7,603 nt of DNA, taken from contig CANROV010000092.1 of assembly GCA_947632315.1 (NCBI GenBank), forward strand, positions 1-7,603, read 5' to 3'. A model generated the notes under the pieces. The model made no database searches. It was not told the DNA's origin and was given only the letters and a program-made list of their open reading frames with translations. This document shows positions 1 through 6,005 of the stretch, one piece after another. The position numbers were made by a program, and so were the translations under genes. Origin of the DNA: Candidatus Gastranaerophilales bacterium (GTDB taxonomy: Bacteria > Cyanobacteriota > Vampirovibrionia > Gastranaerophilales > Gastranaerophilaceae). The stretch's first letter is position 1. Every line of letters begins with the position of its first letter.

Positions 1-57
1 GCAAGAACAAGACGTGGTAAGAAAACAGGCCCAATCGCCAATAAGAAAACAATTTAA
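1..57 (+). CDS. rpsM: 30S ribosomal protein S13, C-terminal end (partial)
   Basis: Only the last 18 codons and a TAA stop are present. They encode a basic tail, ARTRRGKKTGPIANKKTI, in which the ARTRRG motif is the conserved S13 C-terminus that contacts 16S rRNA in the head of the 30S subunit and reaches towards the tRNAs. S13 directly before S11 is the standard order in the bacterial alpha operon. The stop codon overlaps the Shine-Dalgarno of rpsK (AAGGAG at 56-61), so the two genes are probably translationally linked. The 5' part lies outside the window. Confidence 0.9.
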   Translation, partial: ARTRRGKKTGPIANKKTI

Positions 58-72
58 GGAGTAATATAAACA

Positions 73-459
73 ATGGCTAGACCGGTAAAAACAAAAAAGA
101 AAGAAAAAAAGAATGTATTGCAAGGTGTTGTACACATACAGTCAACATTTAATAATACAATCGTAACTTCAACAGATACTCAAGGTAATGCTATTGCTTG
201 GGCTTCTGCAGGGGGCTGCGGATTTAAGGGAGCAAGAAAAGGTACTCCTTTTGCAGCGCAATCAGCAGCAGAAAAGGTTGCTAAGCAATCAATCGATCAA
301 GGTATGAAAAAAGTTGAAGTTTACATCAAAGGACCGGGTTCAGGCAGAGAAACAGCAATAAGAGCTATTCAAGCTGCAGGACTCGAAATTACATTAATAA
401 AGGACGTTACACCAATTCCTCATAACGGTTGCCGTCCTCCAAAAAGACGCAGAGTATAA
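73..459 (+). CDS. rpsK: 30S ribosomal protein S11
   Basis: S11 binds 16S rRNA on the platform of the 30S subunit next to S6/S18 and helps shape the Shine-Dalgarno cleft. The 128-residue product is full length. It has a lysine-rich N-terminus (about 1-14), the family core HIQSTFNNTIV, the WASAGGCGFKGARKGTPFAAQ block, GPGSGRETAIRA, and the near-invariant tail DVTPIPHNGCRPPKRRRV. The core and tail read most like cyanobacterial S11. The start is ATG, 11 nt after AAGGAG (56-61), which overlaps the rpsM stop. It is co-transcribed with rpsD, which follows after 24 nt. Nothing is odd in the gene. Confidence 0.98.
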   Translation: MARPVKTKKKEKKNVLQGVVHIQSTFNNTIVTSTDTQGNAIAWASAGGCGFKGARKGTPFAAQSAAEKVAKQSIDQGMKKVEVYIKGPGSGRETAIRAIQAAGLEITLIKDVTPIPHNGCRPPKRRRV

Positions 460-483
460 CAATAAAGAGTAAGGAGTCATAAA

Positions 484-1086
484 TTGGCTAAGTATACAGG
501 ACCATCAAATAAATTATTTCGTAACTACGGAGTTACAGATTTATCAAACAGAAAGTTGGTTTCTTCACTAAGACAAAATGCTTCTGGTCAGCATGGTGCG
601 GCAAGAAAAAAACTTTCTGAATATGCAATTCACTTGAATGAAAAGCAAAAAATCCGCTTAACATATTTGTTAAGTGAAAAACAATTCGTTAGATATTATA
701 ACGAAGCATCAAGAAGCAAAGGTGTTACAGGTACGGTTCTTTTACAATTATTAGAATCAAGACTTGATAACATCCTATTTAGAACAGGTTTTGCAATTAC
801 AAGAAAACAGGCAAGACAAATAGTAAATCACGGGCATGTACTTGTAAACGGGAAGAGGGTAGATATACCTTCATACACGGTGAAACCCGGTGAAGTTATC
901 ACATTTAAATCAAGCAGCAGCGAATTTTTGAAAACAGTATCGGAATCAATCGATTTAGCGCTTGCGCCACAATGGATAACAATAGATAAAGAAGCCTTTA
1001 AAATAACATATGACAGAATCCCGGAACGTGAAGAACTGGATCCGGAACTTAAGGAACAGCTTGTTATCGAGTATTATTCTAAATAA
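484..1086 (+). CDS. rpsD: 30S ribosomal protein S4, C-minus (zinc-free) type
   Basis: S4 is a primary 16S rRNA binder that nucleates assembly of the 30S body; in several bacteria it also represses its own operon and can act as an antiterminator. The 200-residue product has the N-terminal motif GQHGAARKKLSEYA (35-48) and an S4 RNA-binding domain from about residue 91, including SRLDN (92-96) and RQIVNHGHVLVNG (111-123). It ends in EQLVIEYYSK, close to the cyanobacterial and plastid ending. There is no cysteine at all, so the zinc knuckle of C+ S4 proteins is absent. The start is TTG at 484, supported by AAGGAG at 471-476 with 7-nt spacing and by the canonical MAKYTGP beginning. In photosynthetic cyanobacteria rpsD generally lies elsewhere, so its place between rpsK and rpoA is the more general bacterial arrangement. 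Confidence 0.97.
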   Translation: MAKYTGPSNKLFRNYGVTDLSNRKLVSSLRQNASGQHGAARKKLSEYAIHLNEKQKIRLTYLLSEKQFVRYYNEASRSKGVTGTVLLQLLESRLDNILFRTGFAITRKQARQIVNHGHVLVNGKRVDIPSYTVKPGEVITFKSSSSEFLKTVSESIDLALAPQWITIDKEAFKITYDRIPEREELDPELKEQLVIEYYSK

Positions 1087-1090
1087 TTGC

Positions 1091-1095
1091 AGGAG
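1091..1095 (+). promoter_or_regulatory. Shine-Dalgarno that fixes the rpoA start
   Basis: AGGAG lies 9 nt before the ATG at 1105. An in-frame TTG at 1087 would put this site inside the coding region and add six residues (MQEIII) not expected in alpha subunits. The ribosome binding site therefore supports 1105 as the start. Confidence 0.85.
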
Positions 1096-1104
1096 ATTAT
1101 TATA

Positions 1105-2079
1105 ATGGAATTGAAAATTAAATGTATTAATACAACAACCTCATCAGACGGTTCACAATACGGAAAATTTGTAGTAGAGCCATTAGAAAAAGGTTTTGGT
1201 ACAACAATAGGTAACGCATTAAGAAGAGTGTTATTATCATCTCTTGAGGGTGCTGCCGTAACATCTATCAGAATTGAAGGTATTACGCATGAATACACAG
1301 CAATTCCCGGAATTGTTGAAGATGCTATTGACATTATGTTAAATTTAAAAGGTTTAACAGTAAAAACAGAAGATAAAGATCCTCAACATTTAAGACTGGA
1401 TATAGATAGACCGGGGCCTGTACTTGCAAGTGATTTGCAATTGCCGGCAGGTGTTAAAATTGTTAACCCTGATTGGTTAATTTGTACAATTTCAGAAGGC
1501 GGAAGTATTTCGGCTGATATTACTGTTGAAACAGGAAAAGGCTATAGAACTGTTGATGTGTTAAAAGAAAACAAAGGTAATATTCCAATAGATTTATTAC
1601 CGATAGATGCATCATTTATGCCGATAAAAAGAGTAAGCTACAATGTAGAAAATACTCGTGTCGGAGACGTTGTAGACTACGATAAATTAACCCTTGAAAT
1701 CTGGTCAAACGGAAGTATTGATGTATCAAGCGCATTAAGCCAAGCAGCAAACTTATTAATTGAGCATTTTATGCAGATAGCATCAATAACAGGTCAGCCT
1801 GCAGTTATTCCAAGTCAGCACGTTGTAGAAGATGTTGAAGAAGAAGATCAAGCTCCGAGTATTTCTATAGAAGATTTGGAATTATCGGTAAGAGCTTATA
1901 ATTGTTTAAAAAGAGCAAGTATAAATTCTTTATCTGAACTTTTAAAGAAATCAGAACATGATTTATTGAATATTAAAAATTTCGGTAAAAAATCATCTGA
2001 TGAAGTAATAGAAAAATTGCACCAGGTAGGTTTGGAACTTCAGCCGAATCCTGAAGGTGTAGAAATAGAAGAAGTGTAG
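1105..2079 (+). CDS. rpoA: DNA-directed RNA polymerase subunit alpha
   Basis: Alpha dimerises to start RNA polymerase assembly, and its C-terminal domain binds UP elements and activators. From the ATG the product is 324 residues. The N-terminal domain (about 1-230) contains GTTIGNALRRVLLSSLEGAAV (32-52), the assembly helix with R40/R41. An acidic, flexible linker follows (about 231-252, VEDVEEEDQ). The C-terminal domain (about 253-313) has LSVRAYNCLKRA, in which R263 and N266 match the DNA-contacting R265 and N268 of E. coli, and NFGKKS (292-297). The C-terminal wording is close to cyanobacterial alpha. The stop is TAG, unlike the TAA used by its neighbours. The next gene, rplQ, follows after an unusually long 99-nt A-rich gap in which no promoter or hairpin is clear. 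Confidence 0.98.
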   Translation: MELKIKCINTTTSSDGSQYGKFVVEPLEKGFGTTIGNALRRVLLSSLEGAAVTSIRIEGITHEYTAIPGIVEDAIDIMLNLKGLTVKTEDKDPQHLRLDIDRPGPVLASDLQLPAGVKIVNPDWLICTISEGGSISADITVETGKGYRTVDVLKENKGNIPIDLLPIDASFMPIKRVSYNVENTRVGDVVDYDKLTLEIWSNGSIDVSSALSQAANLLIEHFMQIASITGQPAVIPSQHVVEDVEEEDQAPSISIEDLELSVRAYNCLKRASINSLSELLKKSEHDLLNIKNFGKKSSDEVIEKLHQVGLELQPNPEGVEIEEV

Positions 2080-2178
2080 TTTTGCACAAATAAAGAAGGC
2101 AAACGGCAAATTATACAGAAACAAAAATGCCGACAGCCAAAATATAAAAATAAGTAAAAATACAAAAGGACAAATAAA

Positions 2179-2607
2179 ATGAGACACCAATGCACAAGAA
2201 ACAAACTGTCAAGACCGAAAGACCAAAGAGAAGCTTTGTTAAGGTCACTGGCAACGGAATTGTTCTTACATGGCGAGATTAAAACAACTATATCAAAAGC
2301 AAAAGCATTAAAGCCATATGCTGAAGAAATAGTAACGCTTGCAAAAAGGGGCGATTTACATGCCAGAAGACAGGCAGCAAGATGTATATTCAATGTAGAG
2401 ACATCAAAATTTGTTGATTCCAAAACAGGTGAAGTATTTGACAGCTTACAAGAAGGTAAGAAATTAAAACCGCAAACGGTTTTAAGAAAATTATTCACCG
2501 AAATCGGCAAACAATATGAGACAAGGAATGGCGGATATACAAGGATATATCATTTACCGCCAAGAAGAGGCGATGGCGTAGAGATGGCTTTAATTCAATT
2601 AGTATAA
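2179..2607 (+). CDS. rplQ: 50S ribosomal protein L17 with internal insertion
   Basis: L17 binds 23S rRNA near the peptide exit tunnel. The family features are the start MRH, LATELFLHGEIKTT (24-37), the signature LAKRGDLHARRQA (54-66), NGGYTRI (117-123) and the ending RRGDGVEMALIQLV. The protein has 142 residues against roughly 116-130 in most bacteria. The excess sits between RCIF (68-71) and VLRKLFTEI (101-109), where a hydrophilic segment with FVDSKTGEVFD replaces a short turn. The start is ATG, with AAAAGGA (2164-2170) 8 nt upstream. The stop shares its last base with the truA ATG (TAATG). Confidence 0.96.
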   Translation: MRHQCTRNKLSRPKDQREALLRSLATELFLHGEIKTTISKAKALKPYAEEIVTLAKRGDLHARRQAARCIFNVETSKFVDSKTGEVFDSLQEGKKLKPQTVLRKLFTEIGKQYETRNGGYTRIYHLPPRRGDGVEMALIQLV

Positions 2608-3404
2608 TGCAAAGATACTTAATTGAAATAGAGTACATAGGTACAACATACGCAGGCAGTCAAAAACAGCCAAAAGAAATGCCAAACAGTAATAAGCCGG
2701 TAATAACAATACAGGATGAACTGGAGAAAGCAATCAGTACATTGACAAAAACAAAAATCAAAACAATATTCTCAGGCAGAACCGATGCCGGAGTTCATGC
2801 GAGAGGGCAGACAGCTCATTTTGATACCGAGCAGGAACTAAATCCGAGTAAGTTCGTTAATTCATTAAACGGAATATTACCAAACACAATAAGCGTTAAG
2901 GGATTAAAAAAAGTCGAGAAATCGTTTCACGCACAAAAGAGTGCTATAGCAAGGCATTACAGATATGTTATTGCAAACAGAACTCAACGCAGTGCGTGGG
3001 ACGAACATTGTTTGTTGGTAAGGTATCCTTTAAATATAGAAAGGATGAATAATTCGCTCTCATATCTTAAAGGCGAGCATGATTTTTCTGCTTTTAAGAA
3101 ATCAAGAACGACTAATCCTGCCAAGGTATGCAAGATGTATAAAGCACAAGCGTTCAAGGAAGGCGATTATATTTATATAGACTTTATTGCAGACAGATTT
3201 TTGTACAATATGATCAGATTGATCGTCGGAACTCTCCTATGGATGGAAAGGAATTCTTTTAAACCCGAAGTAATGAAAGAGATTCTTGATTCTAAGGATA
3301 TAACAAAAGCAGGTTCGACCATAAGCCCTGAGGGGCTGACATTAATAGAAGTAATATACAATAATATAAATGGAGAGAAAGCACATGAAAACATATTCAG
3401 CTAA
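2607..3404 (+). CDS. truA: tRNA pseudouridine(38-40) synthase TruA
   Basis: TruA isomerises uridines 38, 39 and 40 in the anticodon stem-loop of many tRNAs to pseudouridine. The 265-residue product starts with IEIEYIGTTYAGSQ and carries the catalytic motif SGRTDAGVHARGQ, with the nucleophile Asp60. Other family blocks are SFHAQKSAIARHYRYVI (substrate binding) and DRFLYNMIRLIVGTLL (C-terminal domain). A short insertion (PKEMPNSNKP, about 22-31) follows the first strand. There is no obvious Shine-Dalgarno: the ATG overlaps the rplQ stop by one base, so translation probably restarts there after rplQ. Its last 20 nt overlap rplM. A tRNA-modifying enzyme between ribosomal genes is the usual cyanobacterial and Firmicute order, although the Firmicute version usually has ecf transporter genes before truA, which are missing here. 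Confidence 0.96.
   Translation: MQRYLIEIEYIGTTYAGSQKQPKEMPNSNKPVITIQDELEKAISTLTKTKIKTIFSGRTDAGVHARGQTAHFDTEQELNPSKFVNSLNGILPNTISVKGLKKVEKSFHAQKSAIARHYRYVIANRTQRSAWDEHCLLVRYPLNIERMNNSLSYLKGEHDFSAFKKSRTTNPAKVCKMYKAQAFKEGDYIYIDFIADRFLYNMIRLIVGTLLWMERNSFKPEVMKEILDSKDITKAGSTISPEGLTLIEVIYNNINGEKAHENIFS
3372..3377 (+). promoter_or_regulatory. Shine-Dalgarno that fixes the rplM start
   Basis: GGAGAG lies 7 nt before the ATG at 3385, inside the end of truA. An earlier in-frame ATG at 3370 overlaps this site and has no ribosome binding site of its own, so 3385 (MKTYSAKP, a usual L13 beginning) is the better start. Confidence 0.8.
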
Positions 3405-3825
3405 ACCTCTTGAAGTAGAAAGAAAATGGTATTTGCTCGACGCTGAAGGTCAAACATTAGGCAGACTTGCAGTATTAGCAGCAAACCTATTAAGAGGCAA
3501 GCACAAACCACAATACACTCCTAACGTAGATACAGGTGATTTTGTAATCATCATCAATGCTGAAAAAATAAGCGTTACGGGTAAGAAAGAAACAGACAAA
3601 ATTTATTATCATCATACCGGTTATCCGGGTGGTTTAAAATCAGCATCCTTTAGAGAGTTAATGGAAAAAGATCCGACAAAAGCAATAGAAAAAGCAATAA
3701 AAGGAATGCTTCCACATAATACATTAGGTCAGGAACAATTTAATAAATTGAAGATATATGCAGGAGCTGAGCATCCTCATGCTGCTCAAAAACCTGTTGT
3801 TTATAATGAAACGGAGGCTAAATAA
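3385..3825 (+). CDS. rplM: 50S ribosomal protein L13
   Basis: L13 is an early-assembling 23S rRNA-binding protein of the 50S subunit. From the ATG at 3385 it has 146 residues, normal for the family. It shows KTYSAKPLEVERKWYLLDA, the TLGRLAVLAANLLRGKHKP block, DTGDFVIIINAEKI, KIYYHHTGYPGGLK, the signature MLPHNTLG, and YAGAEHPHAAQKP near the end. It overlaps truA by 20 nt, and its TAA stop shares one base with the rpsI ATG. L13 and S9 are paired in one transcription unit in nearly all bacteria. Nothing is unusual apart from the start correction. Confidence 0.97.
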   Translation: MKTYSAKPLEVERKWYLLDAEGQTLGRLAVLAANLLRGKHKPQYTPNVDTGDFVIIINAEKISVTGKKETDKIYYHHTGYPGGLKSASFRELMEKDPTKAIEKAIKGMLPHNTLGQEQFNKLKIYAGAEHPHAAQKPVVYNETEAK

Positions 3826-4220
3826 TGGCAGATAAAGAAATTATGGCAACAGGAAGAAGAAAAACCGCAATCGCTGTTGTAAAACTTGTTAAAGGAAAAG
3901 GCAGAGTTTTTGTAAACGGTAAAACATTCAAAGATTATTTTGGCAGTCGTGCTGCATTAGAAATGATGGTTTATAGACCTTTAGCTTTAACTGATAATCA
4001 GGAAAAATATGATGTAAGAGTTAAGACTGTAGGCGGCGGTGTAACTGCTCAAGCAGGTGCTATAAAACATGGTATTTCAAGAGCATTATTAAAAATCAAT
4101 GAAGATTATAAATCAGTATTGAAATCAGAAGGTTTATTAACTCGTGACGCAAGAGTTAAAGAACGTAAAAAATACGGACGTAAGAGAGCAAGAAAAAGAT
4201 TCCAATTCTCAAAACGTTAA
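3825..4220 (+). CDS. rpsI: 30S ribosomal protein S9
   Basis: S9 sits in the head of the 30S subunit, and its C-terminal tail reaches the P-site tRNA. The 131-residue product has the family start ATGRRKTAIAVVKL, VNGKTFKDYFGSR, the signature GGGVTAQAGAIKHGISRALL and the highly basic tail KERKKYGRKRARKRFQFSKR, ending in the conserved Lys-Arg that contacts tRNA. The start ATG is part of TAATG with the rplM stop, and GGAGG at 3813-3817 precedes it by 7 nt. It is the last gene of the operon and is followed 20 nt later by a terminator. Confidence 0.98.
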   Translation: MADKEIMATGRRKTAIAVVKLVKGKGRVFVNGKTFKDYFGSRAALEMMVYRPLALTDNQEKYDVRVKTVGGGVTAQAGAIKHGISRALLKINEDYKSVLKSEGLLTRDARVKERKKYGRKRARKRFQFSKR

Positions 4221-4240
4221 TATTTTTCCAAATATATTCA

Positions 4241-4270
4241 AAAAGGACTTCCAATTTTGGAAGTCCTTTT
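4241..4270 (+). terminator. Intrinsic terminator of the ribosomal operon, probably bidirectional
   Basis: A perfect 14-bp inverted repeat pairs 4241-4254 (AAAAGGACTTCCAA) with 4257-4270 (TTGGAAGTCCTTTT), centred on two bases. The strong core is GGACTTCC/GGAAGTCC. On the + strand it runs into TTTTCTTATTT, and on the - strand into TTTTT, so it can end rpsI transcripts from the left and the - strand accessory transcripts from the right. It lies exactly between the two convergent regions. Confidence 0.93.
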
Positions 4271-4303
4271 CTTATTTAATTTTAACAATTATTTAAACCC
4301 TGT

Positions 4304-4450
4304 TTAAGTGAAATTATGCTGAATTGCTGGTTTCAACTTTAGCAATATGTTCCTTGAAACATCAACCAACTATGCAAGCTGATTTTGAGCAAGATTTTTT
4401 TGTTTTCTGTACTAAGCAATATACTGCCCAGTAATATATTTATATTCCAT
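4304..4450 (-). pseudogene. Remnant of an Xre/Cro-type HTH regulator with two in-frame TAG codons
   Basis: Reading from ATG at 4450 gives MEYKYITGQYIA, then TAG (4412-4414), then YRKQKNLAQNQLA, then TAG (4370-4372), then LVDVSRNILLKLKPAIQ, to a TAA at 4304-4306. Read through the stops, the string matches the start of an Xre-family HTH (compare the general pattern RKxKxLTQxxLAxLxxVSRNxISKxE): the helix 2-3 region is plain, and both stops fall at positions often held by Glu, Gln or Lys, each one base from TAG. A ribosome binding site (GAAAGGA) lies 7 nt upstream of the ATG. The remnant begins 17 nt after the stop of the 107-residue gene, so the two were probably one operon. TAG is a true stop in this genome (rpoA ends with it), so recoding is unlikely. 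Homology is inferred by eye over about 40 codons. Confidence 0.6.
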
Positions 4451-4467
4451 AATTATATCCTTTCTTG

Positions 4468-4791
4468 TTAATTAAGTATTTTTTGTTCGTCATTGTAGAG
4501 CGGTAAAGACCAAATGCTTTTAATTTGAGGTTTTTCACCTTTTGAAACTTCACCTGCTCTAACTTCGTATTTTTTATCGGGGTCTAAGTTTTTAAATTCA
4601 ATATAGCCTTTTTCTCCGTTTACAAAAGGGGTTGCTTGTTCACCTGTTTTGGCGTCAAAAAGAGCATAATCTCTTGCAGGCAAAGTCCAAGCTATTACTA
4701 TTGCCTTTTTATTATCACTTCTGACCGCTTTTTCAGGATGAGCAGTTGAAATTTGTAATTTATTTTCGTTTAATGAATTATTGTTTTTCAT
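4468..4791 (-). CDS. Hypothetical 107-residue protein, possibly fibronectin-III-like
   Basis: I do not recognise a family with certainty. The protein has a polar N-terminus (about 1-28) without signal peptide or membrane segment, so it is likely cytoplasmic. Residues 29-80 read like a small beta-sandwich: KAIVIAWTLPARDYALFD, a glycine/asparagine turn, then YIEFKNLDPDKKYEVRAG. The LDPDKKYEVRAG segment resembles the last strands of fibronectin type III domains (LxPxTxYxVRV), and W35 fits the core Trp of such folds. The C-terminus has IWSLPLYN (93-100). Translation is well supported: AAAGGA (4800-4805) lies 8 nt before the ATG. It is collinear with the Xre remnant downstream and with fic upstream. 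The coding call is firm; the fold is a guess. Confidence 0.72.
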   Translation of the reverse strand: MKNNNSLNENKLQISTAHPEKAVRSDNKKAIVIAWTLPARDYALFDAKTGEQATPFVNGEKGYIEFKNLDPDKKYEVRAGEVSKGEKPQIKSIWSLPLYNDEQKILN

Positions 4792-4858
4792 AATAAAAGT
4801 CCTTTCTGTTTTTTTACACCAAAATATTGGCGTCTTTTGGGCGTCGTAACTGTATTGA

Positions 4859-4883
4859 GGTTAAAAATTTGCTGATTTTAACC
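4859..4883 (-). promoter_or_regulatory. Inverted repeat upstream of the 107-residue gene (possible operator)
   Basis: GGTTAAAA (4859-4866) and TTTTAACC (4876-4883) form a perfect 8-bp inverted repeat with a 9-nt centre, about 70 nt before the start codon of the orphan gene. It lies in the 272-nt gap 4792-5063, which holds no gene. The gap also has a spaced direct repeat, ACCGCA at 4881-4886 and 4910-4915, each followed by a TTTAA-like stretch. The symmetric site could be an operator or an mRNA hairpin. No convincing -35/-10 pair could be fixed in this very AT-rich stretch, so the promoter stays unassigned. Confidence 0.4.
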
Positions 4884-5063
4884 GCATTTTTAAGGGCAAA
4901 AATACTTATACCGCAAATTTAATGCAGTTTAGTAAAATATTCTTAGTTTTTTATAAAATTTATATATTATATTCGTATTTAATTTATATAAAATGGTTAT
5001 AATTTCACTTACTAATAATATTCCCGATTTTTTTAATTTCTAAACGTATATGTTAAAATTTTT

Positions 5064-5999
5064 TTACATTATTGTTTTCTTTTTTTTGGGGGGGGGAGGA
5101 GAGAGTAAGGTGTAATCTATTTTAAAATAATTTAAATACGATTTAAATTTATCTTGTGCGGATAAGCAAGTATCAGTCAAATAGCCTTTTTCTTTCTGCC
5201 ATTCTTTCAAACCACGATAATAAAATAATTTTATTTCATCATCTATTATAAAAGGAACAATGTTATTTTTAAGGCATTCTTTAAACATTATTAATCGACC
5301 TACCCTGCCATTTCCGTCTTGAAACGGATGTATTGCTTCAAAATGATAATGAAAATCCAAAATTTCGGTTAAATTTTTAATTTTTGTCTTATTATAATTT
5401 TTTAACAGTTTTTTCATTTCTTGTGTAACATTTTCAGGCTTTACGGTTTCCATATCTCCAACGATATTAGGATATTTTTTATAATCACCGACTGTAAATC
5501 TTTCATTAGATGAGCTTTTTGTTCCTGTTTTTAAAATAAAATGCAGTTTTTTTATAAGACTTTCAGAAAGTTCATAATTTGCTTTATCAATAATAAGGTC
5601 AATACACTTGAAATGATTAACGGTTTCCAAAACATCATCAACATTAACTGTATTTTTTTCAAGTCCTATTGTATTTGTTTCATAAATATATCTGGTTTGC
5701 TCGTGGGATAGTTTAGAGCCTTCTATGTGATTTGAATTATAAGTTAAATCAATTTGAATTTTATGGTATATTCCGCCTTTAACTTTATTATTCATTTCAA
5801 TTTTTAAAATATCTAAAAGAGTTTTGGGCTTATCAATGTGTTTATTTTTTCTGTCAGGTTTTACGGAATTTTCAGGAATATTCCATGTTTTACCCGTTAA
5901 AAAAGCGTCAGGGATTTTACCTGTCGCACAATAATTTCTTACAGACCTTTCAGACATATTCCATTTTTTTGCGATATCACTTACGGATAAATATTTCAT
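5064..5999 (-). CDS. Fic-family AMP transferase with N-terminal helix-turn-helix
   Basis: Fic enzymes transfer AMP (sometimes another phosphate-containing group) from a nucleotide to a hydroxyl side chain of a target protein. The 311-residue product has a MerR/excisionase-like HTH at about 3-50 (YLSVSDIAKKWNMSERSVRN, then a wing ending TWNIPENSVKP). Next comes S89-N-H-I-E93-G94, the (S/T)xxxE(G/N) inhibitory motif placed before the Fic core as in class II proteins, with Glu93 expected to block productive ATP binding. The flap GDYKKYPNIVG is at 171-181, and the catalytic loop HPFQDGNGRVGR at 224-235 has His224 and all key residues, so it is probably active. The C-terminus (about 297-311, ending LLSPPPPKKKKTIM) is coded by a C9-A8 run and looks like an addition. 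No Shine-Dalgarno precedes the ATG; the start is set by the HTH and by the promoter. Target unknown. The coding frame is otherwise intact. Confidence 0.95.
   Translation of the reverse strand: MKYLSVSDIAKKWNMSERSVRNYCATGKIPDAFLTGKTWNIPENSVKPDRKNKHIDKPKTLLDILKIEMNNKVKGGIYHKIQIDLTYNSNHIEGSKLSHEQTRYIYETNTIGLEKNTVNVDDVLETVNHFKCIDLIIDKANYELSESLIKKLHFILKTGTKSSSNERFTVGDYKKYPNIVGDMETVKPENVTQEMKKLLKNYNKTKIKNLTEILDFHYHFEAIHPFQDGNGRVGRLIMFKECLKNNIVPFIIDDEIKLFYYRGLKEWQKEKGYLTDTCLSAQDKFKSYLNYFKIDYTLLSPPPPKKKKTIM
5080..5096 (-). repeat. C9-A8 homopolymer junction at the 3' end of fic
   Basis: On the + strand, eight T (5080-5087) are followed by nine G (5088-5096) and then a purine run to 5105; on the coding strand this is C9 followed by A8. 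It encodes the PPPPKKKK tail. Long G/C runs are rare in such AT-rich DNA and are typical slippage sites. One base fewer would give an ending PPPKKRKQ, and one more PPPPQKKENNNVKKF, so slippage swaps the tail but does not turn the gene off. A sequencing or assembly error in the run length is also possible. Confidence 0.85.
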
Positions 6000-6005
6000 A
6001 TTTAT

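Noticed and set aside
1087..1104. TTG at 1087 as the rpoA start
   Set aside because: It would place AGGAG (1091-1095) inside the gene and add six residues foreign to alpha; ATG 1105 has proper spacing.
1074..2510. Antisense open frames at 1074-1334, 1993-2190 and 2040-2510 on the - strand
   Set aside because: They mirror rpsD/rpoA/rplQ, lack ribosome binding sites and give low-complexity or implausible proteins.
3370..3384. ATG at 3370 as the rplM start
   Set aside because: It overlaps the Shine-Dalgarno GGAGAG and adds MERKH; ATG 3385 gives the normal L13 beginning.
3173..3394. Antisense open frame inside truA
   Set aside because: Shadow of truA with no supporting start signal or family resemblance.
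4292..4309. Small hairpin TTAAAC-CCT-GTTTAA as a second terminator
   Set aside because: Only six mostly A-T pairs, no adjacent T-run, and a much stronger terminator lies at 4241-4270.
4370..4414. TAG recoded as an amino acid, making the Xre gene intact
   Set aside because: rpoA ends with TAG at a normal alpha C-terminus, so TAG works as stop here; even with read-through, the frame ends after about 46 codons.
4998..5003. TATAAT on the + strand as a promoter
   Set aside because: No + strand gene follows, and such hexamers are expected by chance in this AT-rich gap.
5080..5096. Homopolymer as an on/off phase switch for Fic
   Set aside because: It lies after the catalytic core; all frame shifts only change the last residues.
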